The notes under the pieces: model-generated
What the model was told of the DNA's origin: nothing
Databases searched by the model: none
What the model saw: only the letters and a program-made list of their open reading frames with translations
DNA from: an uncultured Alphaproteobacteria bacterium
Lineage (GTDB): Bacteria > Pseudomonadota > Alphaproteobacteria > Rhodobacterales > Rhodobacteraceae
Length of the DNA: 64,000 bases
Direction: 5' to 3'
NCBI GenBank assembly: GCA_902596985.1
Contig: CACJWR010000002.1
Location: forward strand, 43,554 to 107,553
Part shown: positions 8,676-16,883 of the stretch, in pieces
Numbering within the stretch: position 1 is the stretch's first letter
Layout of the letters: each line of letters starts with the position of its first letter
Position numbers and translations under genes: made by a program

Positions 8676-9884
8676 ATGCATGTTTTATATTTTCATCAAC
8701 ATTTTTCCACCCCAGAGGGTTCTACTGGTACTCGGTCCTATGAGATGTCTAAAGCACTTATTGATAAAGATTGTAAAGTCACTATCGTTTGTGGCGCATT
8801 TGATAGGGGTGTAACAGGATTAACAAACCAATTTCATTTTGGAGTACGCAGAGGAACTGTTGATGGAATTGAAGTCATTGAGCTTTCTATCCCTTATGGT
8901 AATAAAGTATCATTTGGCAATCGAATAATTTTGTTCTTAAAGTATGCCCTGTGGAGTTGTTGGTTTGCACTTACTGAGCGCTACGATGTTGTTGTGGCTA
9001 CTTCAACGCCACTAACCGTCGCTATTCCAGGAATAATTGCCAAATTGTTTCGAAGAAAAAAGTTTATTTTTGAGGTAAGAGACCTTTGGCCCGAATTACC
9101 TAGGGCAATGGGAATAATTCGCAACAGACAGCTACTGTATTTATTGAAAGCATTTGAACGTACCGCTTATTTTTTTGCTGATAGAATAATAGCACTTTCT
9201 CCTGGAATGGTTGATGGGATACTTAAAGAGGGAGTCAATCAAAATAAGATAACTCAAGTACCTAATGGAAGTGATGTTGCGCTATTTTCGAAAAAGTCTA
9301 AATTTTGGCGACCAGAAAATGTTTCAGAGGAAGATCTTTTATTGATATTCTCAGGCACTCATGGTGCTGCTAATGGATTAAATTCAGTCATAGAGGTGGC
9401 AAAAATATTAGTTGATAAGGATGTTCAATCGATTAAGTTCGTATTAGTGGGGGATGGTAGCGAAAAGCGTACGTTACAAAAAAAGACACTAGAGAGCAAA
9501 CTAGATAATATCATTTTTTTGCCACCATTACCAAAAAATCAACTTGTCACTTTATTGCGTAGCGCAGACCTTGGGATGCAAATCCTTTCTAATATTCCTG
9601 AGTTTTATTATGGTACTTCACCAAATAAATTTTTTGATTACTTAGCCGCTGGGTTACCAGTTTTGGTCAATCATCCTGGGTGGGTTGCCGATATAATAAC
9701 CGAACATAAATGTGGAATTTGCGTATCACCAGATGACTATTGTAGTTTTGCGGCTAACTTAATTGAAATCCATGACAAAAGAAAAAAACTCGTAAGTATG
9801 TCCAAGAATTCATTCACATTGGCTAACAGTAAATTTAATCGCAAATACCTTGCAGAATTGTGGATTAATTGCGTTTTAGGGTAA
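8676..9884 (+). CDS. GT4 family glycosyltransferase (WbuB-like)
   Basis: This retaining GT-B glycosyltransferase of 402 residues adds one sugar to a lipid-linked glycan at the cytoplasmic face. The N-terminal acceptor domain starts MHVLYFHQHFSTPEGSTGTRSY, characteristic of WbuB-like enzymes. FEVRDLWPELP lies in the middle. The C-terminal donor domain has LIFSGTHG and an EX7E-like region (EFYYGTSPNKFFDYLAAGLP). It starts two bases after the heparinase-like stop, so it belongs to the same operon. Donor and acceptor cannot be deduced. Confidence 0.9.
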   Translation: MHVLYFHQHFSTPEGSTGTRSYEMSKALIDKDCKVTIVCGAFDRGVTGLTNQFHFGVRRGTVDGIEVIELSIPYGNKVSFGNRIILFLKYALWSCWFALTERYDVVVATSTPLTVAIPGIIAKLFRRKKFIFEVRDLWPELPRAMGIIRNRQLLYLLKAFERTAYFFADRIIALSPGMVDGILKEGVNQNKITQVPNGSDVALFSKKSKFWRPENVSEEDLLLIFSGTHGAANGLNSVIEVAKILVDKDVQSIKFVLVGDGSEKRTLQKKTLESKLDNIIFLPPLPKNQLVTLLRSADLGMQILSNIPEFYYGTSPNKFFDYLAAGLPVLVNHPGWVADIITEHKCGICVSPDDYCSFAANLIEIHDKRKKLVSMSKNSFTLANSKFNRKYLAELWINCVLG

Positions 9885-9902
9885 CATAAGTCTGAGGAGT
9901 GT

Positions 9903-11057
9903 ATGAATATGCAAATTTCTGATTTAACCGATAAATTTATTCGAGAAGTCCGAGAGTATTATGGAAATGAGTTCATACCTCTTCACCGCCCTATTTTTGA
10001 TGAAATAGAAAAACAGTATTTGTTTGATTGTATTGACAGTAATTTTGTTTCAAGTGCAGGAAAGGAAGTAGACTCTTTTGAAATGCAACTATGTGATATA
10101 ACGTCATCCAAATATGCTAAATCAACTGTCAGTGGGACTGCAGCGCTACACCTAGCTTTACACGCGCTTGGAGTAGGTTCAAATGATGAAGTTTTAACTC
10201 AACGTTTAAGCTTTGTCGCAACAGCAAATGCAATAAGCTATTGTAATGCGGCACCTATATTTCTGGATGTAGAGCCAGAAACAGGAACTTTATGCCCACA
10301 CTTACTTAGAGATTTTCTCGAGAAAAATACGAAAATTGATAACGGAGGGCGAAAAAATTTATCCACCGGTAAAAACATTGCTGCATGTGTTGTGATGCAT
10401 ACTTTTGGGCATCCGGCACGCATGCAAGAAATAAAGTCAATTTGTGATGAATTTACTATTCCGCTTATTGAAGATGCTGCAGAAGCACTTGGGAGTTATA
10501 TTGGCGAGGAGCATGTTGGAAAAAATTCACTACTTACAACATACAGCTTTAATGGTAATAAAATAATCACTACCGGAGGTGGTGGATGTGTAACGACAGA
10601 TGACAGTCTGCTTGCCGAAAGAATAAGACATTTGGCGACAACAGCCAAGACCCCTCATCAATATGAATATTTTCATGATGAAATTGGCTTTAATTATCGC
10701 ATGCCAAACCTCAACGCTTGCCTTGGTCTTGCTCAGTTAAAAAAACTAGATTATTTTTTAAACAATAAAAGAAAACTAGCTCTTATATATAAAAATTTAT
10801 TTGAAAATAGTGGGGCTCATTTTTGGACAGAACGTGAAGGGTGTAAGAGTAATTATTGGTTAAATGCGATTAGTTTCAATACAAGCGAACAAAAACAATA
10901 TTTCTTAGAAAAAACAAACAAAAAAGGAGTCATGACGAGGCCTGTTTGGACGTTACTAGACAAGCTACCTCATTTCGCATATTGTCATGTTCTCAAAACT
11001 GGTGTTGCCGAAAAAATTTATGATACAACAGTCAATATTCCATCGAGCGCGATATGA
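9903..11057 (+). CDS. LegC/PglE-type aminotransferase (DegT/DnrJ/EryC1/StrS family)
   Basis: This PLP-dependent enzyme transfers an amino group to C4 of a UDP-4-keto-6-deoxy-HexNAc. The Schiff-base Lys is K220 in SFNGNKIITTGGGG, a LegC-type signature, and the cofactor-binding Asp is D191 in IEDAAEALGS. Length (384) matches PglE/LegC. With the next two genes it reproduces the order of Campylobacter pglE, pglD and pglC functions, so it may build a bacillosamine-like sugar. The 4,6-dehydratase that would provide the substrate is not in the window. ATG 9903 follows GAGGAG by only three bases; ATG 9909 has better spacing. It overlaps the next gene by four bases. Confidence 0.88.
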   Translation: MNMQISDLTDKFIREVREYYGNEFIPLHRPIFDEIEKQYLFDCIDSNFVSSAGKEVDSFEMQLCDITSSKYAKSTVSGTAALHLALHALGVGSNDEVLTQRLSFVATANAISYCNAAPIFLDVEPETGTLCPHLLRDFLEKNTKIDNGGRKNLSTGKNIAACVVMHTFGHPARMQEIKSICDEFTIPLIEDAAEALGSYIGEEHVGKNSLLTTYSFNGNKIITTGGGGCVTTDDSLLAERIRHLATTAKTPHQYEYFHDEIGFNYRMPNLNACLGLAQLKKLDYFLNNKRKLALIYKNLFENSGAHFWTEREGCKSNYWLNAISFNTSEQKQYFLEKTNKKGVMTRPVWTLLDKLPHFAYCHVLKTGVAEKIYDTTVNIPSSAI

Positions 11058-11710
11058 ATAAAAACAAGAAGTCACTTGTCATCGTGGGTGCAGGCGGACA
11101 GTGTAAAGTAATATTAGATAGTCTTAATTCTAACAATTATAATGAAGTATTTATCGAGGATAAATTTATCTCCACTGAAGCAATTTACGGATTTCCAGTT
11201 ATCTCTAAAGCTGAAGATCTAGCAAATGCAAATATAGAATTTGTCGTGGCTATTGGAGATAATTTTTCTCGCTCAAAACTAGTCAGTGATTTACAGTTGC
11301 GGTTCGATAATATCAAGTTTGCCACAATTGTTCATCCTAAAGCATACGTCGCTGCTTCAGCTACTCTGGGGGAAGGAACTGTCGTATGTGCGGGTAGCGT
11401 GGTCGGTGCAAATTCAAGGATTGAAGAACACGTAATAATCAATACGAATAGCAGTGTAGACCATGATTGCCACCTCAAGCCTTTTTGTTCAATTGGTCCA
11501 AATTCAACTCTGGGCGGCAATACTTATATCGGAAATCTATCAGTTGTGGCCATATCAGCAACAATTTCTCATGGTGTGACCATAGCGGACAATGTAATTG
11601 TTGGTGCAAGTTCTCTCGTTTTACGAGATATTGCCTCGGATTGTACTGTTTGGAGGGGAATTCCTGCAAGAAAAATACGAAAGCGCGAGATTGATGAAAA
11701 ATACTTATGA
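11054..11710 (+). CDS. NeuD/PglD-family sugar N- or O-acyltransferase
   Basis: This trimeric left-handed beta-helix acyltransferase of 218 residues has an N-terminal nucleotide-sugar-binding Rossmann part (SLVIVGAGGQCKVILDSL) and hexapeptide repeats from about residue 95 to 195. The catalytic-type His lies in NTNSSVDHDCHL. In the PglD/NeuD family it acetylates the 4-amino sugar made by the neighbouring aminotransferase, using acetyl-CoA. The gene order aminotransferase, acyltransferase, phosphosugar transferase supports the PglD role. It overlaps the aminotransferase by 4 bases (ATGA) and the next gene by 17. Confidence 0.87.
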   Translation: MNKNKKSLVIVGAGGQCKVILDSLNSNNYNEVFIEDKFISTEAIYGFPVISKAEDLANANIEFVVAIGDNFSRSKLVSDLQLRFDNIKFATIVHPKAYVAASATLGEGTVVCAGSVVGANSRIEEHVIINTNSSVDHDCHLKPFCSIGPNSTLGGNTYIGNLSVVAISATISHGVTIADNVIVGASSLVLRDIASDCTVWRGIPARKIRKREIDEKYL

Positions 11711-12380
11711 TAAACTGACAAGATTTTTCGATATATTGATTTGCATAATTGCCATAATTTTTCTCTTACCAATTTTTCTGTTAGTGAGTTTGATTTTACG
11801 TTTTACGGGTGAAAATGAGGTGTTTTATTTGCAGGAGCGTGTGGGACGTGAAAAAAATACTTTTTTTGTATATAAATTTGCTACTATGCTGAAGAATAGT
11901 CCTAATATTGGTGCTGGAGCGATAACGTTAAGAGGCGACCCAAGAGTACTGCCTTTTGGAAAATTTTTACGCAAAACCAAAATTAATGAATTGCCACAAT
12001 TATTAAATATCTTAAAGGGTGATATGAGTTTGGTAGGACCGAGACCGCTGATGAAAAAACAATTTAACTTCTATGACAAAAAAGATCAAAACCTTATATC
12101 GCTGATGCGTCCTGGTTTGACAGGGGTAGCATCAATTGTGTTCCGAGATGAAGAAAAGTATTTTAACAATAAGACCGATCCAGATAAAATTTACCGAAAA
12201 AAAATTGCCCCATCAAAAGCAATTTTAGAGAGTTGGTTTTATAACAACAGAACACTATGGTTATATTTTAAGTTGATTTTTCTTACCATAATAGCCGTAC
12301 TCATACCAACGAAAGACTTTTTAAAAATTCTAGATGATGAAACGAAGGAGAAATTAAGAGATGTACTGCAAAAACCTTGA
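11694..12380 (+). CDS. initiating phosphosugar transferase (PglC-like)
   Basis: This monotopic or single-span polyprenyl-phosphate glycosyl-1-phosphate transferase of 228 residues starts glycan assembly on undecaprenyl phosphate. A hydrophobic re-entrant or membrane helix at residues 14-36 (ILICIIAIIFLLPIFLLVSL) is followed by ERVGREKNTFFVYKFATM, the family Asp/Glu region, and LPQLLNILKGDMSLVGPRPL near residue 115. The frame is open further upstream, but ATG 11694 matches the family start; the longer frame overlaps the acyltransferase by over 100 bases and adds no recognisable sequence. Small size and context make it PglC-like rather than a WbaP-type enzyme with extra membrane spans. Confidence 0.88.
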   Translation: MKNTYDKLTRFFDILICIIAIIFLLPIFLLVSLILRFTGENEVFYLQERVGREKNTFFVYKFATMLKNSPNIGAGAITLRGDPRVLPFGKFLRKTKINELPQLLNILKGDMSLVGPRPLMKKQFNFYDKKDQNLISLMRPGLTGVASIVFRDEEKYFNNKTDPDKIYRKKIAPSKAILESWFYNNRTLWLYFKLIFLTIIAVLIPTKDFLKILDDETKEKLRDVLQKP

Positions 12381-13059
12381 TAAATTTTTGGATGAACTGC
12401 TAGTAGCAGGGTCAGTCAAACTTCCATCAGTAAAAAAAGCGAGTTGGAGAGCTACTACTTATAACGACTGCCTATTTGAACTAGGCGATAGGTCATATGG
12501 CGAGAACTTAGCTGCTAATATGACATTTCTTAAACATACAGAAATACTTACAGACTTGTTACCAAAGTTGTCTAATATTGCGAAGAAAAAATTTAATATA
12601 AAAGTTTTAGAAAGCAACATATATAATGTTTGTCGTTTAGTACGACCAGGCGATATTTCAGAGGGATATCGAGGACATTTTGACTCTCATTTGTTTACGT
12701 TAGTAACTCCAATAAACATTCCAGATTTTAAAAATGTTCGTAATGGTGGACAATTACACTATTTTCCGATGGCTCGGAGTCAGCCAAAAAATGAGCTTCA
12801 GAACATTATTGGGAAAGCACTATATAAACGTCATAATTCAGAAATTGGTTTTGAAAGACTGGCTGAAAGAAAAACAAGGTTAATCGACAGCTTTCAAGAT
12901 TACCGCCCACTATTGTTCCTAGGTAACACTACCTTTCATGGAAATGCACCTGTACAAGCAGACTCAAAAGAAAATCGTATGACTATTCTTACCCATTTCT
13001 TCGATCCATCACCGAAATACGGTGCTGGAGCAATCATGCGTAAGTTAAGACGTCGCTAA
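12361..13059 (+). CDS. probable 2-oxoglutarate/Fe(II) oxygenase, unassigned subfamily
   Basis: This 232-residue protein is not closely recognised, but it carries the 2-His-1-carboxylate pattern of 2OG/Fe(II) oxygenases. His106 and Asp108 are in RGHFDSH, the distal His193 is in TTFHGNAP, and Arg206 in ENRMTIL could bind 2-oxoglutarate. The GGQLHYFP segment between them also fits a double-stranded beta-helix. It overlaps the end of the PglC-like gene by 20 bases, with AGGAG ten bases upstream of ATG 12361. Hydroxylation of a sugar or lipid in the glycan pathway is inferred from position only. The fold assignment rests on a motif pattern. Confidence 0.55.
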   Translation: MYCKNLDKFLDELLVAGSVKLPSVKKASWRATTYNDCLFELGDRSYGENLAANMTFLKHTEILTDLLPKLSNIAKKKFNIKVLESNIYNVCRLVRPGDISEGYRGHFDSHLFTLVTPINIPDFKNVRNGGQLHYFPMARSQPKNELQNIIGKALYKRHNSEIGFERLAERKTRLIDSFQDYRPLLFLGNTTFHGNAPVQADSKENRMTILTHFFDPSPKYGAGAIMRKLRRR

Positions 13060-13092
13060 TATTTGATTTCGTTTTAATTAAAACTTCTTTAA

Positions 13093-13352
13093 ACAAATCG
13101 GAATTGCATTTTTTTAAAACTCAAAAATTATCTAGGAAATGCAATCAAAAACAACTTAGAGTTTATACCAAAACTAGTGGAAATATTGTCAAAAGATGAA
13201 GACGAGAGAAATAAGCTATACTTATTTCACAGAACTTAGATCAATTTTTTGAGATTAGTGAAAGAATGATAGGCGAAGTTAAGAGTATAAAAGATAGGTA
13301 TTTGGGAAACTGGAAAGAAATTGTGGCAATGACGGAATTTTCGTTTCTTTAG
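13093..13352 (+). pseudogene. decayed coding remnant in the 13,060-13,367 gap
   Basis: This 308-base gap has no intact gene. One frame, open from 13093 without an ATG, encodes a plausible soluble peptide (NAIKNNLEFIPKLVEILSKD, ERNKLYLFHR) up to TAG 13237-13239. A second frame, entered at about 13233, continues as NLDQFFEISERMIGEV and YLGNWKEIVAMTEF to TAG 13350-13352. The residue composition and the smooth handover suggest one frameshifted gene fragment, not random sequence. I do not recognise the family. It marks the end of the glycan locus. Confidence 0.35.
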
Positions 13353-13367
13353 TTAAAAGGTCAATAG

Positions 13368-13751
13368 ATGAAAGAAGAAAAAATTGTTGTTTCCCATCTA
13401 AGAGACCAGGCTTGGAATAAAAACAAGGATGAGGGTAAATATAGATGGAAGTATATGACAGATAGTACCGAAATGAAAAGCCACGGGCTCTCTTGTGGAG
13501 TATTAGTTTTGCCTCCGGGAGAAGAACTGCCTCTTCATTACCATTCACCTCAAGAAATCTATATTATTCGACGAGGTGAAGGTCTTTTCCTTTCCCCGTC
13601 ATACACTAAAAAGGTTTGTAAAGATAGTTTTGTATATATTCCTCAAAATTCTGAACATGGTTTGAAAAATACTGGCTTGGAAGATTTAGAAATATTATGG
13701 ATTTTCCCAACTGATTGTTGGGATGAGGTAGAATATATTTTTAAAAAATAG
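13368..13751 (+). CDS. single-domain cupin protein
   Basis: This 127-residue beta-barrel has both cupin motifs: motif 1 with H57, H59 and E63 (PLHYHSPQEIYII) and motif 2 with H97 (IPQNSEHGLKNTG), a complete set of metal ligands. Cupins of this size act as sugar or aromatic isomerases, small dioxygenases, DMSP lyases or regulators, and nothing here decides which. It stands alone between the glycan locus and a membrane protein. Start ATG 13368 follows AAAAGG. Confidence 0.75.
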   Translation: MKEEKIVVSHLRDQAWNKNKDEGKYRWKYMTDSTEMKSHGLSCGVLVLPPGEELPLHYHSPQEIYIIRRGEGLFLSPSYTKKVCKDSFVYIPQNSEHGLKNTGLEDLEILWIFPTDCWDEVEYIFKK

Positions 13752-13801
13752 TAACTTTAATTATTTATCTTGGAGTCACCAGAAATAGAAAGAGTGTAGC
13801 T

Positions 13802-14089
13802 ATGGTCCGTCTAATCCTTTTTATAATAATAGCTATATTTGTAGTATGGATACTACGACCATTTTTAGTAACCAAAGACAAAAACAAGAATAAAGATATG
13901 GTAGATAGGATCCTTGATTCTGACCAAAGCAACTTTAGGCAGAAAAATAGCTTTCTGATAATAATTATTACTGTTTTTTTATTTGCCCTAGTGTTTTGGC
14001 TTTTACCAAAATTTGGAATTAATTTCTTCGCTATATTACAAAAGATAATCCCCATAATATCTTCTCTGCGCGGTATCTTGCCATTTTAA
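13802..14089 (+). CDS. small membrane protein, 95 residues, unknown
   Basis: Two hydrophobic helices are visible (residues 3-20 and about 48-68) around a Lys/Asp-rich loop, with a third amphipathic hydrophobic stretch near the C terminus. I do not recognise the family. GAAAGAG lies seven bases before the ATG, supporting the start. The gene converges on the DUF2783 gene, with 18 bases between stops. Confidence 0.55.
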   Translation: MVRLILFIIIAIFVVWILRPFLVTKDKNKNKDMVDRILDSDQSNFRQKNSFLIIIITVFLFALVFWLLPKFGINFFAILQKIIPIISSLRGILPF

Positions 14090-14107
14090 ACTTTGTACTT
14101 GAATTGG

Positions 14108-14290
14108 TTACTTTTTGGGTTTTTTATCCTCAGCTTCGACTTGATCGAATATTTTTTCAATAGCTAAAAAGTCTGGTATCTTTTCTGATAGAAGCAAAAT
14201 AATCTTAGCGTTTAACTGATGAATTTGTTGGTCATTGAGATCTTGATAGAGGTTCACAAGTCTTGAGTAAAGTTCATCATTTAGTGGCAT
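14108..14290 (-). CDS. DUF2783-type small protein
   Basis: This is a 60-residue acidic helical protein (LYSRLVNLYQDLNDQQIHQL, NAKIILLLSEKIPD) that resembles DUF2783. Proteins of this family lie next to flavin monooxygenases in proteobacterial aromatic or homogentisate clusters, as here. It is the last gene of the minus-strand homogentisate operon, 28 bases after the monooxygenase. No catalytic residues are seen; an accessory role to the flavoprotein is inferred. Confidence 0.65.
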   Translation of the reverse strand: MPLNDELYSRLVNLYQDLNDQQIHQLNAKIILLLSEKIPDFLAIEKIFDQVEAEDKKPKK

Positions 14291-14318
14291 TTAATTTCTT
14301 GTTTCCCAAAAACTTAAT

Positions 14319-15947
14319 CTAGAGCATACATTTTTCTAATGTCTTTATATTAATTTGTTTAAATATTCCTACAATATAGCCGTCCGGTCTAATAAGGTAA
14401 TTCAGGTCACTTCTATATCTTTCCAAACCTTTACCTTGGAAGTCTGAAAAATTTACATCTTGATTAGTTTTTTCCCCTACACTTATAACGTTTAAATCAA
14501 AGGGAAACTCCATTTTAATTTCAGAAAATGATAGCAAATTATAGCTTTCAGAAATCAGATCTGTAAGAAATAATATATTTCCTTTTTTATCAAGAATGGG
14601 AAAATCTATATAAATAGACCCAAGCAAGGGATCATCTTTATACTCATTAGTGAGCTTCAAGCCATGTAACTTATATGGAACAGAGAGCCTTCCTGAATTT
14701 ATCAAATTTCGAGAAATTTGGTTACTTGTTGCTAGATCAAGAATCTGCTCACGAAAAACTTTAGCCATCTTATTTTTTGGAGTCATAAAATTAGTAGCTC
14801 TAGAGGAATTTGATATATTCTCCTTTGCAGCCTCAATTCGCTCATCGTTGTAAGTATTTAATATTTTAACTGATGAGTTGTTTTTTAAGATCGAAGCCAG
14901 TTTCCATCCTAGATTATCCACATCATGCATACCACCATTACCCCCCCTCGCCCCAAAAGGGCTTACCACGTGTGCACTGTCTCCAACAAAAATAATTCTA
15001 TCAAAAACCATTTTTTCTAAACAAGCGCACTTAAATTTGTAAATACTCATCCAGTCAATCTCAAAATTATCAGACCTCACAACTTTTTTTATTCTTTTCC
15101 TCACTCTTTCAGGATCAAGCTCCTTTCTTTTATCAATATTTTCTTCAAGCTGTAAGTCTATTCGATAAATGTTTTCTGCCTGTTTATGTAATAAAGCCGA
15201 TTGGCCTTCATGAAATGAAGGTGCAAACCAAAACCAACGTTCAGGCCGATCACTCTCAAAAGGTGGGGTGTCCATAAAAATATCTACAATTAAGAAATGC
15301 TCATCAAAGACCTCACCATCAAAAGAAAGATTCATTCGTTTTCTGGTTGGAGACTCTGCACCATCGCAAGCTACCATATAGAGTGATCTCAGATTATAAT
15401 TGCCTTTGGGACAACTGACAGTGACATCAACATTTTCTCCATTTTGCTTATGATCAATAACTTCGCTACTAAACCTCAGATCAATATAGTCTTTTAGCTC
15501 AAAACATCTTTCAATTAAATATTCTTCTACGTAGTACTGTTGCAAATTTATGAACGCCGGAAACTTTTGACCTTTATCTGGAAGCAAGTTGAATGAGAAA
15601 ACTTCTTTATTTCCATTGAAAAGCCTACCCGTTTCCCAAGTAATTCCCTTTGCCATCATTTTCGAGGCGACCCCTAGTCGATCAAAAATTTCTAAAGTTC
15701 TCTTAGCCCAACAAATTGCTCTTGAACCAGTCGAAACAATATTATTGTCGTCCAAAAGGACGCTTTTTATACCTCTTTGAGCTAAATCAATCGCTAAGGA
15801 CAAACCAATCGGTCCAGCACCCACAATGGCTACAGGATATACTTCCTGACTTCCCTCCAAAATCTCAGGTGGAATTTTAAATGGGAATTCCTTATAGTTA
15901 TAATTTTTTGAAAAGTTTGCTGCACGATTCACTGTAATAAGTTCCAC
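14319..15947 (-). CDS. FAD-dependent aromatic monooxygenase (MhpA-like)
   Basis: This class A flavoprotein hydroxylase of 542 residues uses NAD(P)H and O2 to hydroxylate a phenolic acid. The FAD Rossmann motif VAIVGAGPIGLSLAIDLAQR is at about residue 40, and the second FAD motif FVGDSAHVVSPFGARGGNGG near residue 320. The central sheet and C-terminal thioredoxin-like part are as in 3-(3-hydroxyphenyl)propionate hydroxylases. Its place beside hmgA and fahA suggests it produces homogentisate or a related diol from a hydroxyphenyl substrate. The start overlaps the MBL gene by 19 bases. Confidence 0.82.
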   Translation of the reverse strand: MELITVNRAANFSKNYNYKEFPFKIPPEILEGSQEVYPVAIVGAGPIGLSLAIDLAQRGIKSVLLDDNNIVSTGSRAICWAKRTLEIFDRLGVASKMMAKGITWETGRLFNGNKEVFSFNLLPDKGQKFPAFINLQQYYVEEYLIERCFELKDYIDLRFSSEVIDHKQNGENVDVTVSCPKGNYNLRSLYMVACDGAESPTRKRMNLSFDGEVFDEHFLIVDIFMDTPPFESDRPERWFWFAPSFHEGQSALLHKQAENIYRIDLQLEENIDKRKELDPERVRKRIKKVVRSDNFEIDWMSIYKFKCACLEKMVFDRIIFVGDSAHVVSPFGARGGNGGMHDVDNLGWKLASILKNNSSVKILNTYNDERIEAAKENISNSSRATNFMTPKNKMAKVFREQILDLATSNQISRNLINSGRLSVPYKLHGLKLTNEYKDDPLLGSIYIDFPILDKKGNILFLTDLISESYNLLSFSEIKMEFPFDLNVISVGEKTNQDVNFSDFQGKGLERYRSDLNYLIRPDGYIVGIFKQINIKTLEKCML

Positions 15948-16873
15948 ATTTCTTTATCTCGCTCAGCTGTCCAAATTCTAGGATTATCAATACCTTTTGC
16001 TTCATCAAAAGCCCTTGAGACATTAAACGGTAAACAATGCTCATAAATAGCATAATCAGAAAACTTTTTATCACACTCATGTCTACAAGATGACATAGCT
16101 TCTTTTAAATCGCCACCTGCGTGAGCAATTTTTGAGACGGATCTAAACGTTGACGTAACAAAGTCTTCTGTCAGTTCAATTGCATCATCTATTTGTCTTG
16201 GATCTGTTAGAGCATCACCCCTTCCAGGAACTAAAGAAACAGCCTGAAATCTTGCTATGTTTTTTAATGTAATGGGCCAATCTTGTAAATGCGCATCACC
16301 ACAATAACAAGCCGACTTATATTCAACAATATCACCGGTAAATAATACATTTGAGTCTGGCACATGAATAACAATATCTCCTGCAGTATGCGCTCTACCT
16401 AGAAAATATAAATCAACCTTTCGTTTGCCTAAAAATAATGACATTTTTTTATCAAATGTTGACGTTGGCCAAGTAAGCCCTGGGATCTCTTCATGTCCCT
16501 TAAATAGTCGGGGAAATCTGTCAAACTCACTATCCCAATCTTCTTGTCCTCTTTCTACAACCATTGCTCTTGCTTTGCTACTCATGATTATATTATTTGC
16601 CTTATACTCAGATGCACCTAGTACCCTAACAGCATGATAGTGCGACAAAACTAAGTGCGATATGGGTTTATCAGTAACAGACCTGACTTTTTGGATTACC
16701 TGTCTTGCTAAAGTTGGTGTTGCCTGCGCATCAATAACCATCACACTATCATCACCAACTATTATGCCTGAATTTGGATCACCTTCAGCAGTAAAAGCAA
16801 AAAGATTATTACCTATTTCTTCAAATGAAATTTTTTTCTCATCTAAATCATTTTGTGACGCAAATTTCTTCAT
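15929..16873 (-). CDS. metallo-beta-lactamase-fold protein with altered metal motif
   Basis: This 314-residue protein keeps the MBL fold strands (VMVIDAQATP, LVLSHYH, GRAHTAGDIVIHVP, LFTGDIVEY, VPGRGDALTD). The usual HxHxDH motif reads H78-Y-H80-A-V-R, so the Asp and His that bind the second metal are missing. His in GRAHTAGD and Asp in FTGDIV remain. It may be mononuclear or use another chemistry. It sits between fahA and the monooxygenase in one operon, where a hydrolase or lactonase for an aromatic intermediate is plausible. It starts 10 bases after the fahA stop. Confidence 0.75.
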   Translation of the reverse strand: MKKFASQNDLDEKKISFEEIGNNLFAFTAEGDPNSGIIVGDDSVMVIDAQATPTLARQVIQKVRSVTDKPISHLVLSHYHAVRVLGASEYKANNIIMSSKARAMVVERGQEDWDSEFDRFPRLFKGHEEIPGLTWPTSTFDKKMSLFLGKRKVDLYFLGRAHTAGDIVIHVPDSNVLFTGDIVEYKSACYCGDAHLQDWPITLKNIARFQAVSLVPGRGDALTDPRQIDDAIELTEDFVTSTFRSVSKIAHAGGDLKEAMSSCRHECDKKFSDYAIYEHCLPFNVSRAFDEAKGIDNPRIWTAERDKEMWNLLQ

Positions 16874-16883
16874 TTTTTTCCTA

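Noticed and set aside
13368..13751. Cupin as a DMSP lyase
   Set aside because: The metal ligands fit, but they are common to most cupins and no DMSP transport or acrylate genes are adjacent.
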